The notes under the pieces are model-generated. The model worked only from the letters and a program-made list of their open reading frames with translations, was not told where the DNA came from and searched no databases. From Bacteroidales bacterium (GTDB taxonomy: Bacteria > Bacteroidota > Bacteroidia > Bacteroidales > F082), in assembly GCA_029933565.1 (NCBI GenBank), contig JAOZNY010000143.1:1-7702 (forward strand): DNA of 7,702 bases, given 5' to 3'. The translations under genes and the position numbers were made by a program. This document shows, one piece after another, positions 1 through 7,006 of this stretch. How positions within the stretch are numbered: the stretch's first letter is position 1; every line of letters begins with the position of its first letter.

Positions 1-23
1 TTTATTTAGTTTAACATTTGTGC

Positions 24-54
24 GTCTGATTTTCAGACTGTATTTATTTTTTTT
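24..54 (+). terminator. Possible weak intrinsic terminator for a converging plus-strand gene
   Basis: The sequence shows a perfect 6-bp stem GTCTGA/TCAGAC (24-29 and 33-38) with a three-base TTT loop. Two bases later a T-rich run begins and continues to about position 54. On the plus strand this has the order of a rho-independent terminator. On the minus strand the hairpin is not followed by T residues, so it fits the end of the pump operon poorly. The stem is short and only half GC, and no plus-strand gene is visible in the 78 bases at the left edge, so this is a tentative call. Confidence 0.3.
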
Positions 55-78
55 CCAGATATCACCTTTCATTTAATT

Positions 79-777
79 TTAAATTGATTGTTTAAAAACT
101 TTTGGGAAAGCGCCAGAAAAGTTTTTGAATATTTCTTTTGCCTTGGTGTAATCTTCGAACTTAACAGCCTCAAGCCAACTATGATACAGTTCATCGATGT
201 TCTCAAAGGATTTGTTGAAATTGGCATCAGCTTTTTTTAATTTAAGTGCACTTACCTTATTGTAAATCATTGGCAGTTTTTTCATGTTTTGTTTTGCTCC
301 TTGATAGTTTCCTGCATCAATCATGAATTGAGTCATCGAAATTTGCATAGTCCAATTAAACATCATATCAGTTAAATCGATAGTTCCGTTAATGGCATGC
401 ATTTTACCAAAAGTCATGCAAAAATGGGAGCAATTCATTACGGCACCTTTGTAATTTTCGTTTTTCACTTTTGTTTCCAGAGTATTGGCAACGTCTTTTA
501 TCTGAGCAAAATACGAGGCAAATAATGGATCCTTTGCATATTCTGCAGGTGGATTTTTAACATATTTGTCTTGAATTATTGTTACCTGAGTCTTCAAGTT
601 TTCAAGACTTTGTAATATTTTGGCTTGATCGTGGCCGGTTTTACTTTTAATCATGCCACAAGTGTTTACAGCACTTAAGTGAAGATTCCTCTGTGCCTTG
701 TCGAAATCTGACTGTGCGTTAGCATTGTTCGCTGCAAAAGCAAATACGAACAGGGCTGCAATAACTAGATTTTTCAT
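79..777 (-). CDS. Secreted all-helical protein of unknown function with a Cys/His/Met-rich segment
   Basis: I do not recognise this 232-residue protein. Residues 1-21 look like a Sec signal peptide: MKN start, a hydrophobic core LVIAALFVFAFAA, then a likely cleavage after NANA. It lacks a lipobox, so it should be released into the periplasm. The mature part is probably all helix. Three segments look like diverged copies of one unit, beginning at ENY (107), GNY (156) and EDY (208) and continuing with Ala/Lys, hydrophobic and Lys positions, spaced about 50 residues. A fourth, weaker copy may start near residue 49. The only paired cysteines are in CSHFC (116-120), one helical turn apart, followed by M121, M126 and H127, and then by M138, M139, M144, M148 and M152; C40 is the third cysteine. 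There is no CxxCH heme site. The gene lies 56 bases downstream of the pump gene on the same strand, so co-transcription is plausible. A ligand- or metal-binding periplasmic accessory of the pump is one inference; an unrelated TPR-like helical protein is equally possible. Confidence 0.8.
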   Translation of the reverse strand: MKNLVIAALFVFAFAANNANAQSDFDKAQRNLHLSAVNTCGMIKSKTGHDQAKILQSLENLKTQVTIIQDKYVKNPPAEYAKDPLFASYFAQIKDVANTLETKVKNENYKGAVMNCSHFCMTFGKMHAINGTIDLTDMMFNWTMQISMTQFMIDAGNYQGAKQNMKKLPMIYNKVSALKLKKADANFNKSFENIDELYHSWLEAVKFEDYTKAKEIFKNFSGAFPKVFKQSI

Positions 778-790
778 TTTTTTCTGTTTT

Positions 791-809
791 TAAATTAAAC
801 CTTAATTTA
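791..809. repeat. AT-only inverted repeat between pump gene and secreted-protein gene
   Basis: A perfect 8-bp inverted repeat, TAAATTAA and TTAATTTA, is separated by three bases (ACC on the plus strand). It sits in the 56-base gap between the pump stop codon and the next gene's start, ending about 13 bases before that start codon. As RNA it could form a weak intercistronic hairpin, but the stem is entirely A/U, and no T-run follows it on the minus strand, so it is not a convincing terminator. It could also arise by chance in AT-rich DNA. Confidence 0.35.
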
Positions 810-833
810 CTATGAATTTATTTCGGTTTTTAC

Positions 834-3800
834 TTATTTAAGTTTTTTAGTATCAACCATATATGCCAGCATTGGCACAAATATTAATGTTAATAAAGTC
901 CCTATTAATAATCCACCAATGGCAACATCGGCAAGCGGGCTAAGGCGTTCCAAACCAACAGCTTGTTCTAAAGCAATAGGTATCATACCGGCTATGGTTC
1001 CGAATGCAGTCATCATTACCGGACGGAAACGTACTCTTACACTTTCGATTGCACTTTCGTAAGGGCTGCTGCCTTTTTCGCGATATTTTTGATAAAAGTC
1101 GATTAACAGAACAGCATTCTTAATAATTATTCCAAACAGCAGTAGTATTCCAAGCATGCTCGGCATACAACTGGGTTTGTTAAACAATAGCATTCCCCAG
1201 GCAGCCCCAATCATTGAAAGAGGAAGAACCATTATCATAATAATCGACATACGCACTGATTTGTAAATGGCAATTAGTGCAATTGTAAGTATGAGTATAC
1301 CAAGGGCAATTGCCTTCATCATCCTCTGGAAACTATCGTTAATTTGTTTGATGTCGCCTTCTTGCGTTATTATAACATCATTGTCGTTTTTAATTTTAGT
1401 CAGGGCTAGTTCAGCATCTTCGGTAAGGTGGCTAACAGGCCGGTTTGCACGATAGCCATTAATATCGATACTGTAAAGCATCTTGTCTCTTTCGATTTTG
1501 GCATAAGTCAAACTCTTCGAAATTTTAGCCAATTGTTCGAGAGGAACATCACCCATCATTGTATGAATAGGTAAAAGCCTTAAAGTTTGTTCATTTTGAT
1601 TAAACTTTCCCTTAAGGTAGAGCCTTACAAATTGGGTGTTCATTGATTGCATATTGGCATTTAATCCAACAATTTGTCCTTTAATAGGAATTTGCATTGC
1701 TATTTGATAAGGTGTTACTCCATAACTTAGTGCTTTGTTTTCGTTAATGTCGAGTACGATTTCTGTAAAATCCTTATCCCAACTTGTTGAAACCGATGTC
1801 AGCCCTTTTATTTCCTTCAAAGTTTGTTCTACCTCATGCGATTTTTCCACAAGACCATCCACAACAGGTGATTTTAGTCTTACATCAAGCGAAGCTTTAA
1901 TTGAAGAAACTGCGGTTGCGCCAAAGTCGTAAACATCGTTTTTCTTAACACCCTGTAGTTTAGAAATCTTGTTGCGGATAATGTCTTCGATTTGCCACAT
2001 GTCAAGGTCTCTGCTAAAGCGGTCAACACAGTTTATTGTAATGGTTGCCTCCGAAGGTAAGTTGCCACTGCCAAGGCTGAGCACACCGGCTTCGCTACCA
2101 AACGCAACCGAACTTCGTACTGCCCACGATTGTTCGTTAACCCACTGTAAAAATGGTTTTATTTTGGCTTCGGCACTATTTACAGTTTCGTTCGAACTAA
2201 ATGCAAGTTGCGCCTTGATAATTCCTGTGTCCATTGGAGGCATTGCATCTTTACCAATTGTTGGCATTATTGTACGCACACTAATTAGTAAAAGAATTAC
2301 AACTCCTACAATCAGTACCAATCGTCGTACTAAGCGATGTTTTCCGTTCGAAAATTTAATAACATTTACGTAAGGGCCTACCAACCGACCAACTGATTTA
2401 TTGTAGAGGTTGTCGAACCAGAGTTCAAATTTTGTTTTTCCGGTACCTTTTTTGAAGAAAGCCTCTAGCAGTTTTGGAATAAATGTAATTGAAAGGAAGA
2501 ATGAAATAAGTAAAGCAATAATTAGTGTAAAAATTAATGGTTTGAAGATTTTTTCAGGGAAACCACCGATGAACATCAAAGGGAAAACGACAAGAATAGT
2601 TGCAATTGTTCCGGCCCATATTGGTCCAATTACCTCTTTTGTTCCTTTTTTTATCGCAGTTTGTAAATCTTCTTTTAATTCGTTCAGGTGCCGTTCGATA
2701 TTCTCCAGCACCACCACCGCATTGTCGGTAAGCATTCCAAGTGCCAGGATGATGGCAGTGTAGATTACAATATTTAGTTCACCACCTGTTAGCCAGATTA
2801 CAGCCATGGTAGAGAAAAATACCATGGGTATGGTAATGGCTGCGGCGGCAATTGCCCTGAAATTTCCAAGAAAGAAAAGTATAACCAAAAGAGTGTAGAA
2901 AATAGCATCGCGAAGAGCCACGAGCATATTGTCGTTTGCCAGTTCAATCAGGTCGCGTTGGGTGTCTGAAATTTCAAAATTAATATTTGGATAGCGGGCA
3001 GCAAGTTTTTTCATTTCCTTACGGGCGGCTTTACTAACATCCAATACACTCCCGCCTGGTGCACGCTGAATTGCAAGTGCAATGGCAGGTTTACCGTTTC
3101 CAAGGTATCCACTTGTGCGCTTTGCAAAACTCCATTTTACATCGGCAATATCGCCAATGCGCACATTGGGCATAACAGTAATTTGCTTAATTTTTTCTAC
3201 TTCATCCTTCTCGCCATAAAAAGTAATGGTGTAAAAATTATCTTCACCTTTTACAAAACCTATGGGCATATCGCGGTTAAGTGTTTTTAAAGCCATTGCT
3301 ATTTTGTCGAATTGAATTCCATAACGTTTTGCCCTGAATGGGTCAACCTCGATATTGATGGCACTTTCATAGCCGCCGAAAACCTCGACATTTCCAATTT
3401 CAGGGTTGCTGAGCAAATAAGGTTTTATAAAACTTTCTGAAATTTTGCGGATATCGGCAAGATCCATGTTTTCGCCTTTTGGCGATAGAGAAATAATATC
3501 GACAGGAAGTGTAAAGTCGCCGGCTGTGTAAATTGCCGGGTTTGCATTTGCAGGTAATTTACCTTTGGCAATGGATAGTGCATTAGCAACATCCACAGCG
3601 GCAGCATTCAAACTTTTTTTGTAGTCGAATTCAACTTTTACTATCGAAAAGTTAGCCACATTTACCGAACTAACATCGGTAACAAGACCTAAACGCGAAA
3701 CTTCCTGTTCTATTGGTTTCGAGACTGTGTTGGCTGCTACCTGAGCCGTTGCTCCGGGCACTTTTGTAATTACAATTACCTGAGCAGGGTTAGCATCGGG

Positions 3801-3905
3801 AAAGAGGTTTTTTGGCAAAACTACCAAAGCCACAATCCCCATTATAAAAAATCCGCCAATTAACGAATACAGCAGATAAGGCCGTTTGTAAAAGTATTCA
3901 AACAT
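834..3905 (-). CDS. RND-family efflux pump, inner-membrane permease (AcrB/HAE1-like)
   Basis: This 1023-residue protein is the proton-driven inner-membrane component of a tripartite efflux system, a length typical of AcrB-like pumps. The layout is the usual duplicated one: TM1 (about 11-31), a large periplasmic porter domain (about 35-325), TM2-TM6 (about 330-480), TM7 (about 527-547), a second porter domain (about 550-860), and TM8-TM12 (about 863-1018). Proton-relay residues can be placed. TM4 has GMLTDNAVVV, where D394 matches AcrB Asp407 but N395 replaces Asp408. TM10 has K929 in IIIKNAVLLIDF, and TM11 has R961 in RFRP followed by MMTAFG. The PGATAQ segment (50-55) is typical of the family. 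Single-Asp TM4 variants occur in other RND branches, so function is not ruled out. The start at 3905 lies 3 bases after the adaptor stop and is preceded by an unusually good Shine-Dalgarno sequence. Substrate cannot be read from the sequence; hydrophobic drugs, bile salts or similar toxic compounds are the family norm, and the protein does not look like a CzcA/CusA metal pump. Confidence 0.96.
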   Translation of the reverse strand: MFEYFYKRPYLLYSLIGGFFIMGIVALVVLPKNLFPDANPAQVIVITKVPGATAQVAANTVSKPIEQEVSRLGLVTDVSSVNVANFSIVKVEFDYKKSLNAAAVDVANALSIAKGKLPANANPAIYTAGDFTLPVDIISLSPKGENMDLADIRKISESFIKPYLLSNPEIGNVEVFGGYESAINIEVDPFRAKRYGIQFDKIAMALKTLNRDMPIGFVKGEDNFYTITFYGEKDEVEKIKQITVMPNVRIGDIADVKWSFAKRTSGYLGNGKPAIALAIQRAPGGSVLDVSKAARKEMKKLAARYPNINFEISDTQRDLIELANDNMLVALRDAIFYTLLVILFFLGNFRAIAAAAITIPMVFFSTMAVIWLTGGELNIVIYTAIILALGMLTDNAVVVLENIERHLNELKEDLQTAIKKGTKEVIGPIWAGTIATILVVFPLMFIGGFPEKIFKPLIFTLIIALLISFFLSITFIPKLLEAFFKKGTGKTKFELWFDNLYNKSVGRLVGPYVNVIKFSNGKHRLVRRLVLIVGVVILLLISVRTIMPTIGKDAMPPMDTGIIKAQLAFSSNETVNSAEAKIKPFLQWVNEQSWAVRSSVAFGSEAGVLSLGSGNLPSEATITINCVDRFSRDLDMWQIEDIIRNKISKLQGVKKNDVYDFGATAVSSIKASLDVRLKSPVVDGLVEKSHEVEQTLKEIKGLTSVSTSWDKDFTEIVLDINENKALSYGVTPYQIAMQIPIKGQIVGLNANMQSMNTQFVRLYLKGKFNQNEQTLRLLPIHTMMGDVPLEQLAKISKSLTYAKIERDKMLYSIDINGYRANRPVSHLTEDAELALTKIKNDNDVIITQEGDIKQINDSFQRMMKAIALGILILTIALIAIYKSVRMSIIMIMVLPLSMIGAAWGMLLFNKPSCMPSMLGILLLFGIIIKNAVLLIDFYQKYREKGSSPYESAIESVRVRFRPVMMTAFGTIAGMIPIALEQAVGLERLSPLADVAIGGLLIGTLLTLIFVPMLAYMVDTKKLK

Positions 3906-3908
3906 GAT

Positions 3909-4964
3909 TTAGTCCTCCTTAACTTTAAGTGAAACACCACTGAGCAGTTTTAGCAAAATATCTTGCTTGGCTACAACTAATTGTTTTCCGGCAAGTTCGT
4001 TGTTACTTATAATTATGCCATCCTCGCCTGTTTGTACAATATTTATTTGTTTGGAAATGGCATGTTCGCCATCAATTAACAGTACATAACTTTTTCCGCT
4101 GCGATTTAAAACTGCATCGAAAGGAAGTTTAATAGCTTCGCCATCGAAAACAACAACATCTACTTCAATGCGCTTACCGGTGGTCAGGTTTTCAGAATTT
4201 GTGTAAACTTTGTACTCGGACAGACCGTGGAATGTGCTGTTAAGGGGAATTGCATCGTATTTATTAGTATTGAGTTGCACTCCGCTAATTTTAAGGTTGT
4301 CGGGTACCCGGATCATTAAATAAAATCCGTTTGCCGCACTTAATTGCGCAACAGGGTGACCCGGCATTGCAATATCACCCTTGTTGAGCATAGTCTTTGA
4401 AAGCTTTCCATCGACTGGAGAAGTAATTGTTGCATAACTAAGCATATTATTTAGTTCGTTTAACTTCTGCTTTAGCGATTCAATCTTCGATTCAAGACCG
4501 GCAATTTTACTTTCTTCCATTTGCGATTGTTCAATTGAGGCACCTTTGGCATCGAGCAGTTCAAGGGTTCGCTGATGGGTTGTTTGTAAGTTTTCAAGCG
4601 TTTTTTGTTGTGCCTTCAGTTGCGACGAAACACTACTGATGTTGCTTTTTATTGAAGTGTCGTCGATTTTGGCAATTATATCGCCTTGTTTAATATTTGA
4701 CCCACTGGGTTGAATAAAGTTTACTCTGCCCGATATTTTTGTGGTAAGCTTAACATCCTTGTCATTTTGGGTTTCGGCAAGGTAGGGTAGTGTTAAAATA
4801 TTTTGTTTAAGTTCGGGTTTGAAACTTGAAACTACTATTGAATACATTTTGGCAGGGGGCATATTTTTTTCCCTGTTTTGTGCTCTTTTTACAACAAGGA
4901 ATCCCGCAATTACTATGGCAATTACCACTATTGTCCAAACTATTGTCTTTCTGGTTTTTTTCAT
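3909..4964 (-). CDS. RND efflux periplasmic adaptor (membrane fusion protein, HlyD/AcrA type)
   Basis: This 351-residue protein links the inner-membrane pump to the outer-membrane channel. It begins with a basic N-terminus and one hydrophobic segment (about 8-25), and there is no lipobox cysteine, so it is probably anchored by an uncleaved helix rather than by lipid. Next come the first lipoyl half (about 77-102, with ISGRVNFI and IKQGDIIAKID), an alpha-helical coiled-coil hairpin rich in Gln, Leu and Lys (about 105-175), the second lipoyl half (about 177-209, ATITSPVDGKL and NKGDIAMPG), a beta-barrel region (about 212-272) and a C-terminal membrane-proximal domain (about 278-350). The hairpin arms are about 35 residues each, enough to dock with a TolC partner. 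The gene follows the channel gene after 87 bases and precedes the pump by 3 bases, the tightest junction in the cluster. The start at 4964 is well supported by the Lys/Arg-rich N-terminus. Confidence 0.95.
   Translation of the reverse strand: MKKTRKTIVWTIVVIAIVIAGFLVVKRAQNREKNMPPAKMYSIVVSSFKPELKQNILTLPYLAETQNDKDVKLTTKISGRVNFIQPSGSNIKQGDIIAKIDDTSIKSNISSVSSQLKAQQKTLENLQTTHQRTLELLDAKGASIEQSQMEESKIAGLESKIESLKQKLNELNNMLSYATITSPVDGKLSKTMLNKGDIAMPGHPVAQLSAANGFYLMIRVPDNLKISGVQLNTNKYDAIPLNSTFHGLSEYKVYTNSENLTTGKRIEVDVVVFDGEAIKLPFDAVLNRSGKSYVLLIDGEHAISKQINIVQTGEDGIIISNNELAGKQLVVAKQDILLKLLSGVSLKVKED
3914..3920 (-). promoter_or_regulatory. Strong Shine-Dalgarno sequence for the pump gene inside the adaptor's last codons
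   Basis: On the minus strand AAGGAGG lies 8 bases before the pump ATG. It is contributed by the adaptor's final Lys and Glu codons and the first base of the Asp codon (AAG GAG GAC, then TAA). Spacing and sequence are near ideal for pairing with the 16S rRNA tail. In Bacteroidota, Shine-Dalgarno sequences are generally rare, so this one may mark translational coupling of adaptor and pump, or be a by-product of the KED C-terminus. Confidence 0.55.
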
Positions 4965-4979
4965 CTGTTTAAATATTTT

Positions 4980-5040
4980 TAATACGATGCAATGATGCAG
5001 CGTTATTGTTAATAATTATTTCATTGTATTTATCAGGTGT
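4980..5040. other. Gap between channel and adaptor genes with a short direct repeat
   Basis: The 87-base gap between these same-strand genes is longer than the other internal gaps. On the plus strand it holds GATGCA twice in direct orientation (within CGATGCAATGATGCAG, about 4985-5000) and a short AATAATTATT palindrome (about 5011-5020). I see no clear TAnnTTTG promoter on the minus strand and no terminator, so read-through from the channel gene is the simplest reading. Confidence 0.3.
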
Positions 5041-5051
5041 TTGCATGAAGA

Positions 5052-6335
5052 TTATTTTACAATGTCTTCTATTTTATTTCCATAAATAACAGCAAGTTTC
5101 ATTAGTGTTTGCCACTTTTGTGCTTGCACTTTGTAGAGTTTTGATTTTTCCAATAGCAAATCGTCTTCGTATTTTAGGTAGTCTTCAATTGTCATCCTAT
5201 TGCTGCCGTAGGCAACTTTTGCTACCTCTAAAAGTTCCTCTTTGTCGACAATACTTTTTTTGTAAAGTTCAACGGATTTTTCAAGCAAATTAAGACTAAC
5301 CTCCAGTTGTTGTGCCTGTGCACTAAAGTCCATTCTCATCTTTTCCATTTCGTTTTGGAGATCCAGTACATCAAGTTTGCTCTGCTTGATTTTAACATAC
5401 TGTTCTTTTTCGAAGATTGGAATCTTAAGGGTTAGTCCAACTGTAGCGTAATTTTCGTTTACAGCCGTGCTATTATTATACGATTTAGCATAACTATGAT
5501 TGTAGTTGCCATGCAAAACCAGGGCAGGATAGAGTTTCTCTTTTTCGGCTCTTACACCCATTTGGGTAGCGTCAATTTTCTTTTGCAGAGGTTCAAGTAC
5601 CTTGAAATTACCATTGGAATAACTACCGGTTTGTTGCATGCTGACAGCTTGTTCAACCCTTAGACCTGTAAGAGTGTATATAGCAGCAATTGCTTTTTCA
5701 CGGTTCATGGCAATGTTGTTGCGCATTAAGTCGATTTGATTAATGTTACTTTTAATTTTTAGCAAGGCCGATTCGGGAGAACGACCATTGTTAACCTTGA
5801 GGTTGACAAGATTTTCGACCGTTTCCAGTGAAGTCCTCTTTTTCTCCAAGGCCTGATCGAGGGCATCCATGTATTGAAGGTTGGCATTGGAACTTACAAT
5901 TACCGCTTCATTTTTTAAAAGGTCGATTTGCCATTTAGCCTCAGCCGAACTGTACATAATTTTTGCCTTATTGGCCATTGTGAAAATGGATTTAACAAAT
6001 ACGGGCATTGAAATGGCTGCTCCTACCCTAAAAATATTTTGACTAAAAGGCTGTGCAATCGACTGATCCTTAATCATTACAAACAAATCGTTGGGGGCAA
6101 TGGGTAACATACCAGTAGGCGAACTGGCATAATTGTAAGTCCCAAAGGCATCGAGTTTAGGGAACAGTTTGCTATTTGCCATACTCTTGCCAAGCAATGC
6201 CCGTTCCATTAAAATTTCATCGCTCCTAATCTGAGGGTTAGTCTTGAGCGAATCGAAGAGTGTACCCAGATTCTGTCCGTCCTGTGCGTGCAGCACCATA
6301 GGAAAGAATAAAATTATTATTAAATTTCTAAACAT
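5052..6335 (-). CDS. TolC-family outer membrane efflux channel protein
   Basis: This 427-residue protein is the outer-membrane exit duct of the tripartite pump. A signal peptide covers about residues 1-17 (hydrophobic IIILFFPMVL, then HAQ); there is no lipobox cysteine. The mature protein shows the twofold repeat of the family. Each half has long amphipathic helices with a beta segment inserted: KLFPKLDAFGTYNY (57-69) and RVGAAISMPVF (103-113) in the first half, and KLYPALVLHGNYNH (267-280) and TVGLTLKIPIF (298-308) in the second. Long coiled-coil helices occupy about 120-225 and 310-420. The length agrees with other short Bacteroidota TolC relatives. It is the first structural gene of the pump cluster, starting 60 bases after the repressor's stop codon, with a probable operator in that gap. 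It should act with the adaptor and pump encoded directly downstream. Confidence 0.94.
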   Translation of the reverse strand: MFRNLIIILFFPMVLHAQDGQNLGTLFDSLKTNPQIRSDEILMERALLGKSMANSKLFPKLDAFGTYNYASSPTGMLPIAPNDLFVMIKDQSIAQPFSQNIFRVGAAISMPVFVKSIFTMANKAKIMYSSAEAKWQIDLLKNEAVIVSSNANLQYMDALDQALEKKRTSLETVENLVNLKVNNGRSPESALLKIKSNINQIDLMRNNIAMNREKAIAAIYTLTGLRVEQAVSMQQTGSYSNGNFKVLEPLQKKIDATQMGVRAEKEKLYPALVLHGNYNHSYAKSYNNSTAVNENYATVGLTLKIPIFEKEQYVKIKQSKLDVLDLQNEMEKMRMDFSAQAQQLEVSLNLLEKSVELYKKSIVDKEELLEVAKVAYGSNRMTIEDYLKYEDDLLLEKSKLYKVQAQKWQTLMKLAVIYGNKIEDIVK

Positions 6336-6361
6336 TTTATTTTGATTATTTATTATTAAAT

Positions 6362-6377
6362 AAGTGAGTGTTTACTT
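6362..6377. promoter_or_regulatory. Probable TetR-type operator upstream of the channel gene
   Basis: AAGTGA-GTGT-TTACTT is an imperfect inverted repeat with 6-base arms and a 4-base centre. It matches the repeat before the repressor gene at 14 of 16 positions, both differences being A-to-G changes. It ends 26 bases before the channel start codon, in the 60-base gap after the repressor's stop. A second palindrome, TTACT-T-AGTAA (6372-6382), overlaps its right arm. This is the expected place for the neighbouring repressor to control the pump genes. I could not find a good TAnnTTTG promoter next to it, so whether it blocks initiation or a read-through transcript is unknown. Confidence 0.7.
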
Positions 6378-6395
6378 AGTAAGGAAATAAAAAAA

Positions 6396-6989
6396 TTATT
6401 TCTTTTCTAATATTTTAAGAATGAGCATATAATTTTTCCTACAAAAATTTTTGTGTTCAAAATTTTCCCGGTTCAGTAGCATCTCGATGTTAAGCGATAA
6501 GGGAATACCCATATAAAGTGAAGAGAAATTCTCAACCGAAACAGTTTCATCCCAAATTCCATTTGCAATTCCATCGGATACAATTTTGCCGGCCAATTGC
6601 TTTTGGCTGTTAAAAATGTAATTTAATTTAGTAATCATTTGTGTGTCATTTTGATAGGATGCTTCCGAAAACAGAAGCATTGTAATTCCTTTGTAGGTAA
6701 CCAAATAGGTTACTGTTTTGCACAAATAGTCGAAAAGTCGGGTAGGGGCAGGCTTATCGCTGAGCGATATTTTTCTAAGACTTTCAATGAGGTCGTTGCT
6801 GACATCTTCCATAATGGCAAGAATAATATCTTTCTTCGAATTGAAATGCCTGAAGATGCTTCCCTCACTAATGCCTACTTCTTTGGCGATATTCTTAGTG
6901 GAAACATTCTTTAATCCCTCTCTGAAAATGATTGACAATACTGCCGATTTTATTTCTTCTTGCCTGATATCCGTTGATTTACGTACCAT
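6396..6989 (-). CDS. TetR/AcrR-family transcriptional repressor of the efflux cluster
   Basis: This 197-residue protein has the usual TetR size. The N-terminal DNA-binding domain covers about residues 10-56: a first helix (EEIKSAVLSIIFREG), then the helix-turn-helix STKNIAKEVGISEGSIFRHF (30-49), followed by the family-typical SKKDIILAIM. The region from about 60 to 197 is the variable ligand-binding and dimerisation domain, from which no ligand can be predicted. Such proteins are dimeric repressors that leave palindromic operators when a small molecule binds. Here the gene lies upstream of, and on the same strand as, the channel-adaptor-pump genes, instead of the common divergent layout. Matching inverted repeats occur directly before its own start codon and before the channel gene, so autoregulation and control of the pump are inferred. 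The start at 6989 is supported by the promoter and operator ending exactly before it. Confidence 0.93.
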   Translation of the reverse strand: MVRKSTDIRQEEIKSAVLSIIFREGLKNVSTKNIAKEVGISEGSIFRHFNSKKDIILAIMEDVSNDLIESLRKISLSDKPAPTRLFDYLCKTVTYLVTYKGITMLLFSEASYQNDTQMITKLNYIFNSQKQLAGKIVSDGIANGIWDETVSVENFSSLYMGIPLSLNIEMLLNRENFEHKNFCRKNYMLILKILEKK

Positions 6990-7005
6990 AAGTAAGTATT
7001 TACTT
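6990..7005. promoter_or_regulatory. Probable TetR-type operator at the repressor's transcription start
   Basis: AAGTAA-GTAT-TTACTT has perfect 6-base inverted arms around a 4-base centre. It begins one base beyond the promoter's -7 element and ends immediately before the repressor's ATG, so it should cover the transcription start. Repressor bound here would block its own gene. The near copy before the channel gene (14 of 16 bases) makes a chance palindrome unlikely. That the adjacent TetR protein binds it is inferred. Confidence 0.75.
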
Positions 7006-7006
7006 G

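Noticed and set aside
334..501. Cytochrome c' or other c-type heme protein identity for the secreted protein
   Set aside because: The cysteine cluster is CSHFC, not CxxCH, and lies mid-protein instead of near the C-terminus; no heme-attachment motif is present anywhere.
820..840. Third copy of the operator motif near TTTTTACTTATTTAAGT
   Set aside because: Only the TTACTT half matches, the left half is absent, and the site overlaps the pump's C-terminal codons and stop.
1969..2373. 134-codon plus-strand reading frame inside the pump gene
   Set aside because: It lies wholly opposite a clear RND pump coding region, has no promoter, and its product looks like an antisense shadow.
834..3905. Heavy-metal (CzcA/CusA) type for the RND pump
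   Set aside because: Length, TM4 GMLTDN and TM10 IIIKNAVLLIDF patterns fit the HAE1/AcrB style better, and the adaptor lacks His- or Met-rich metal-binding extensions.
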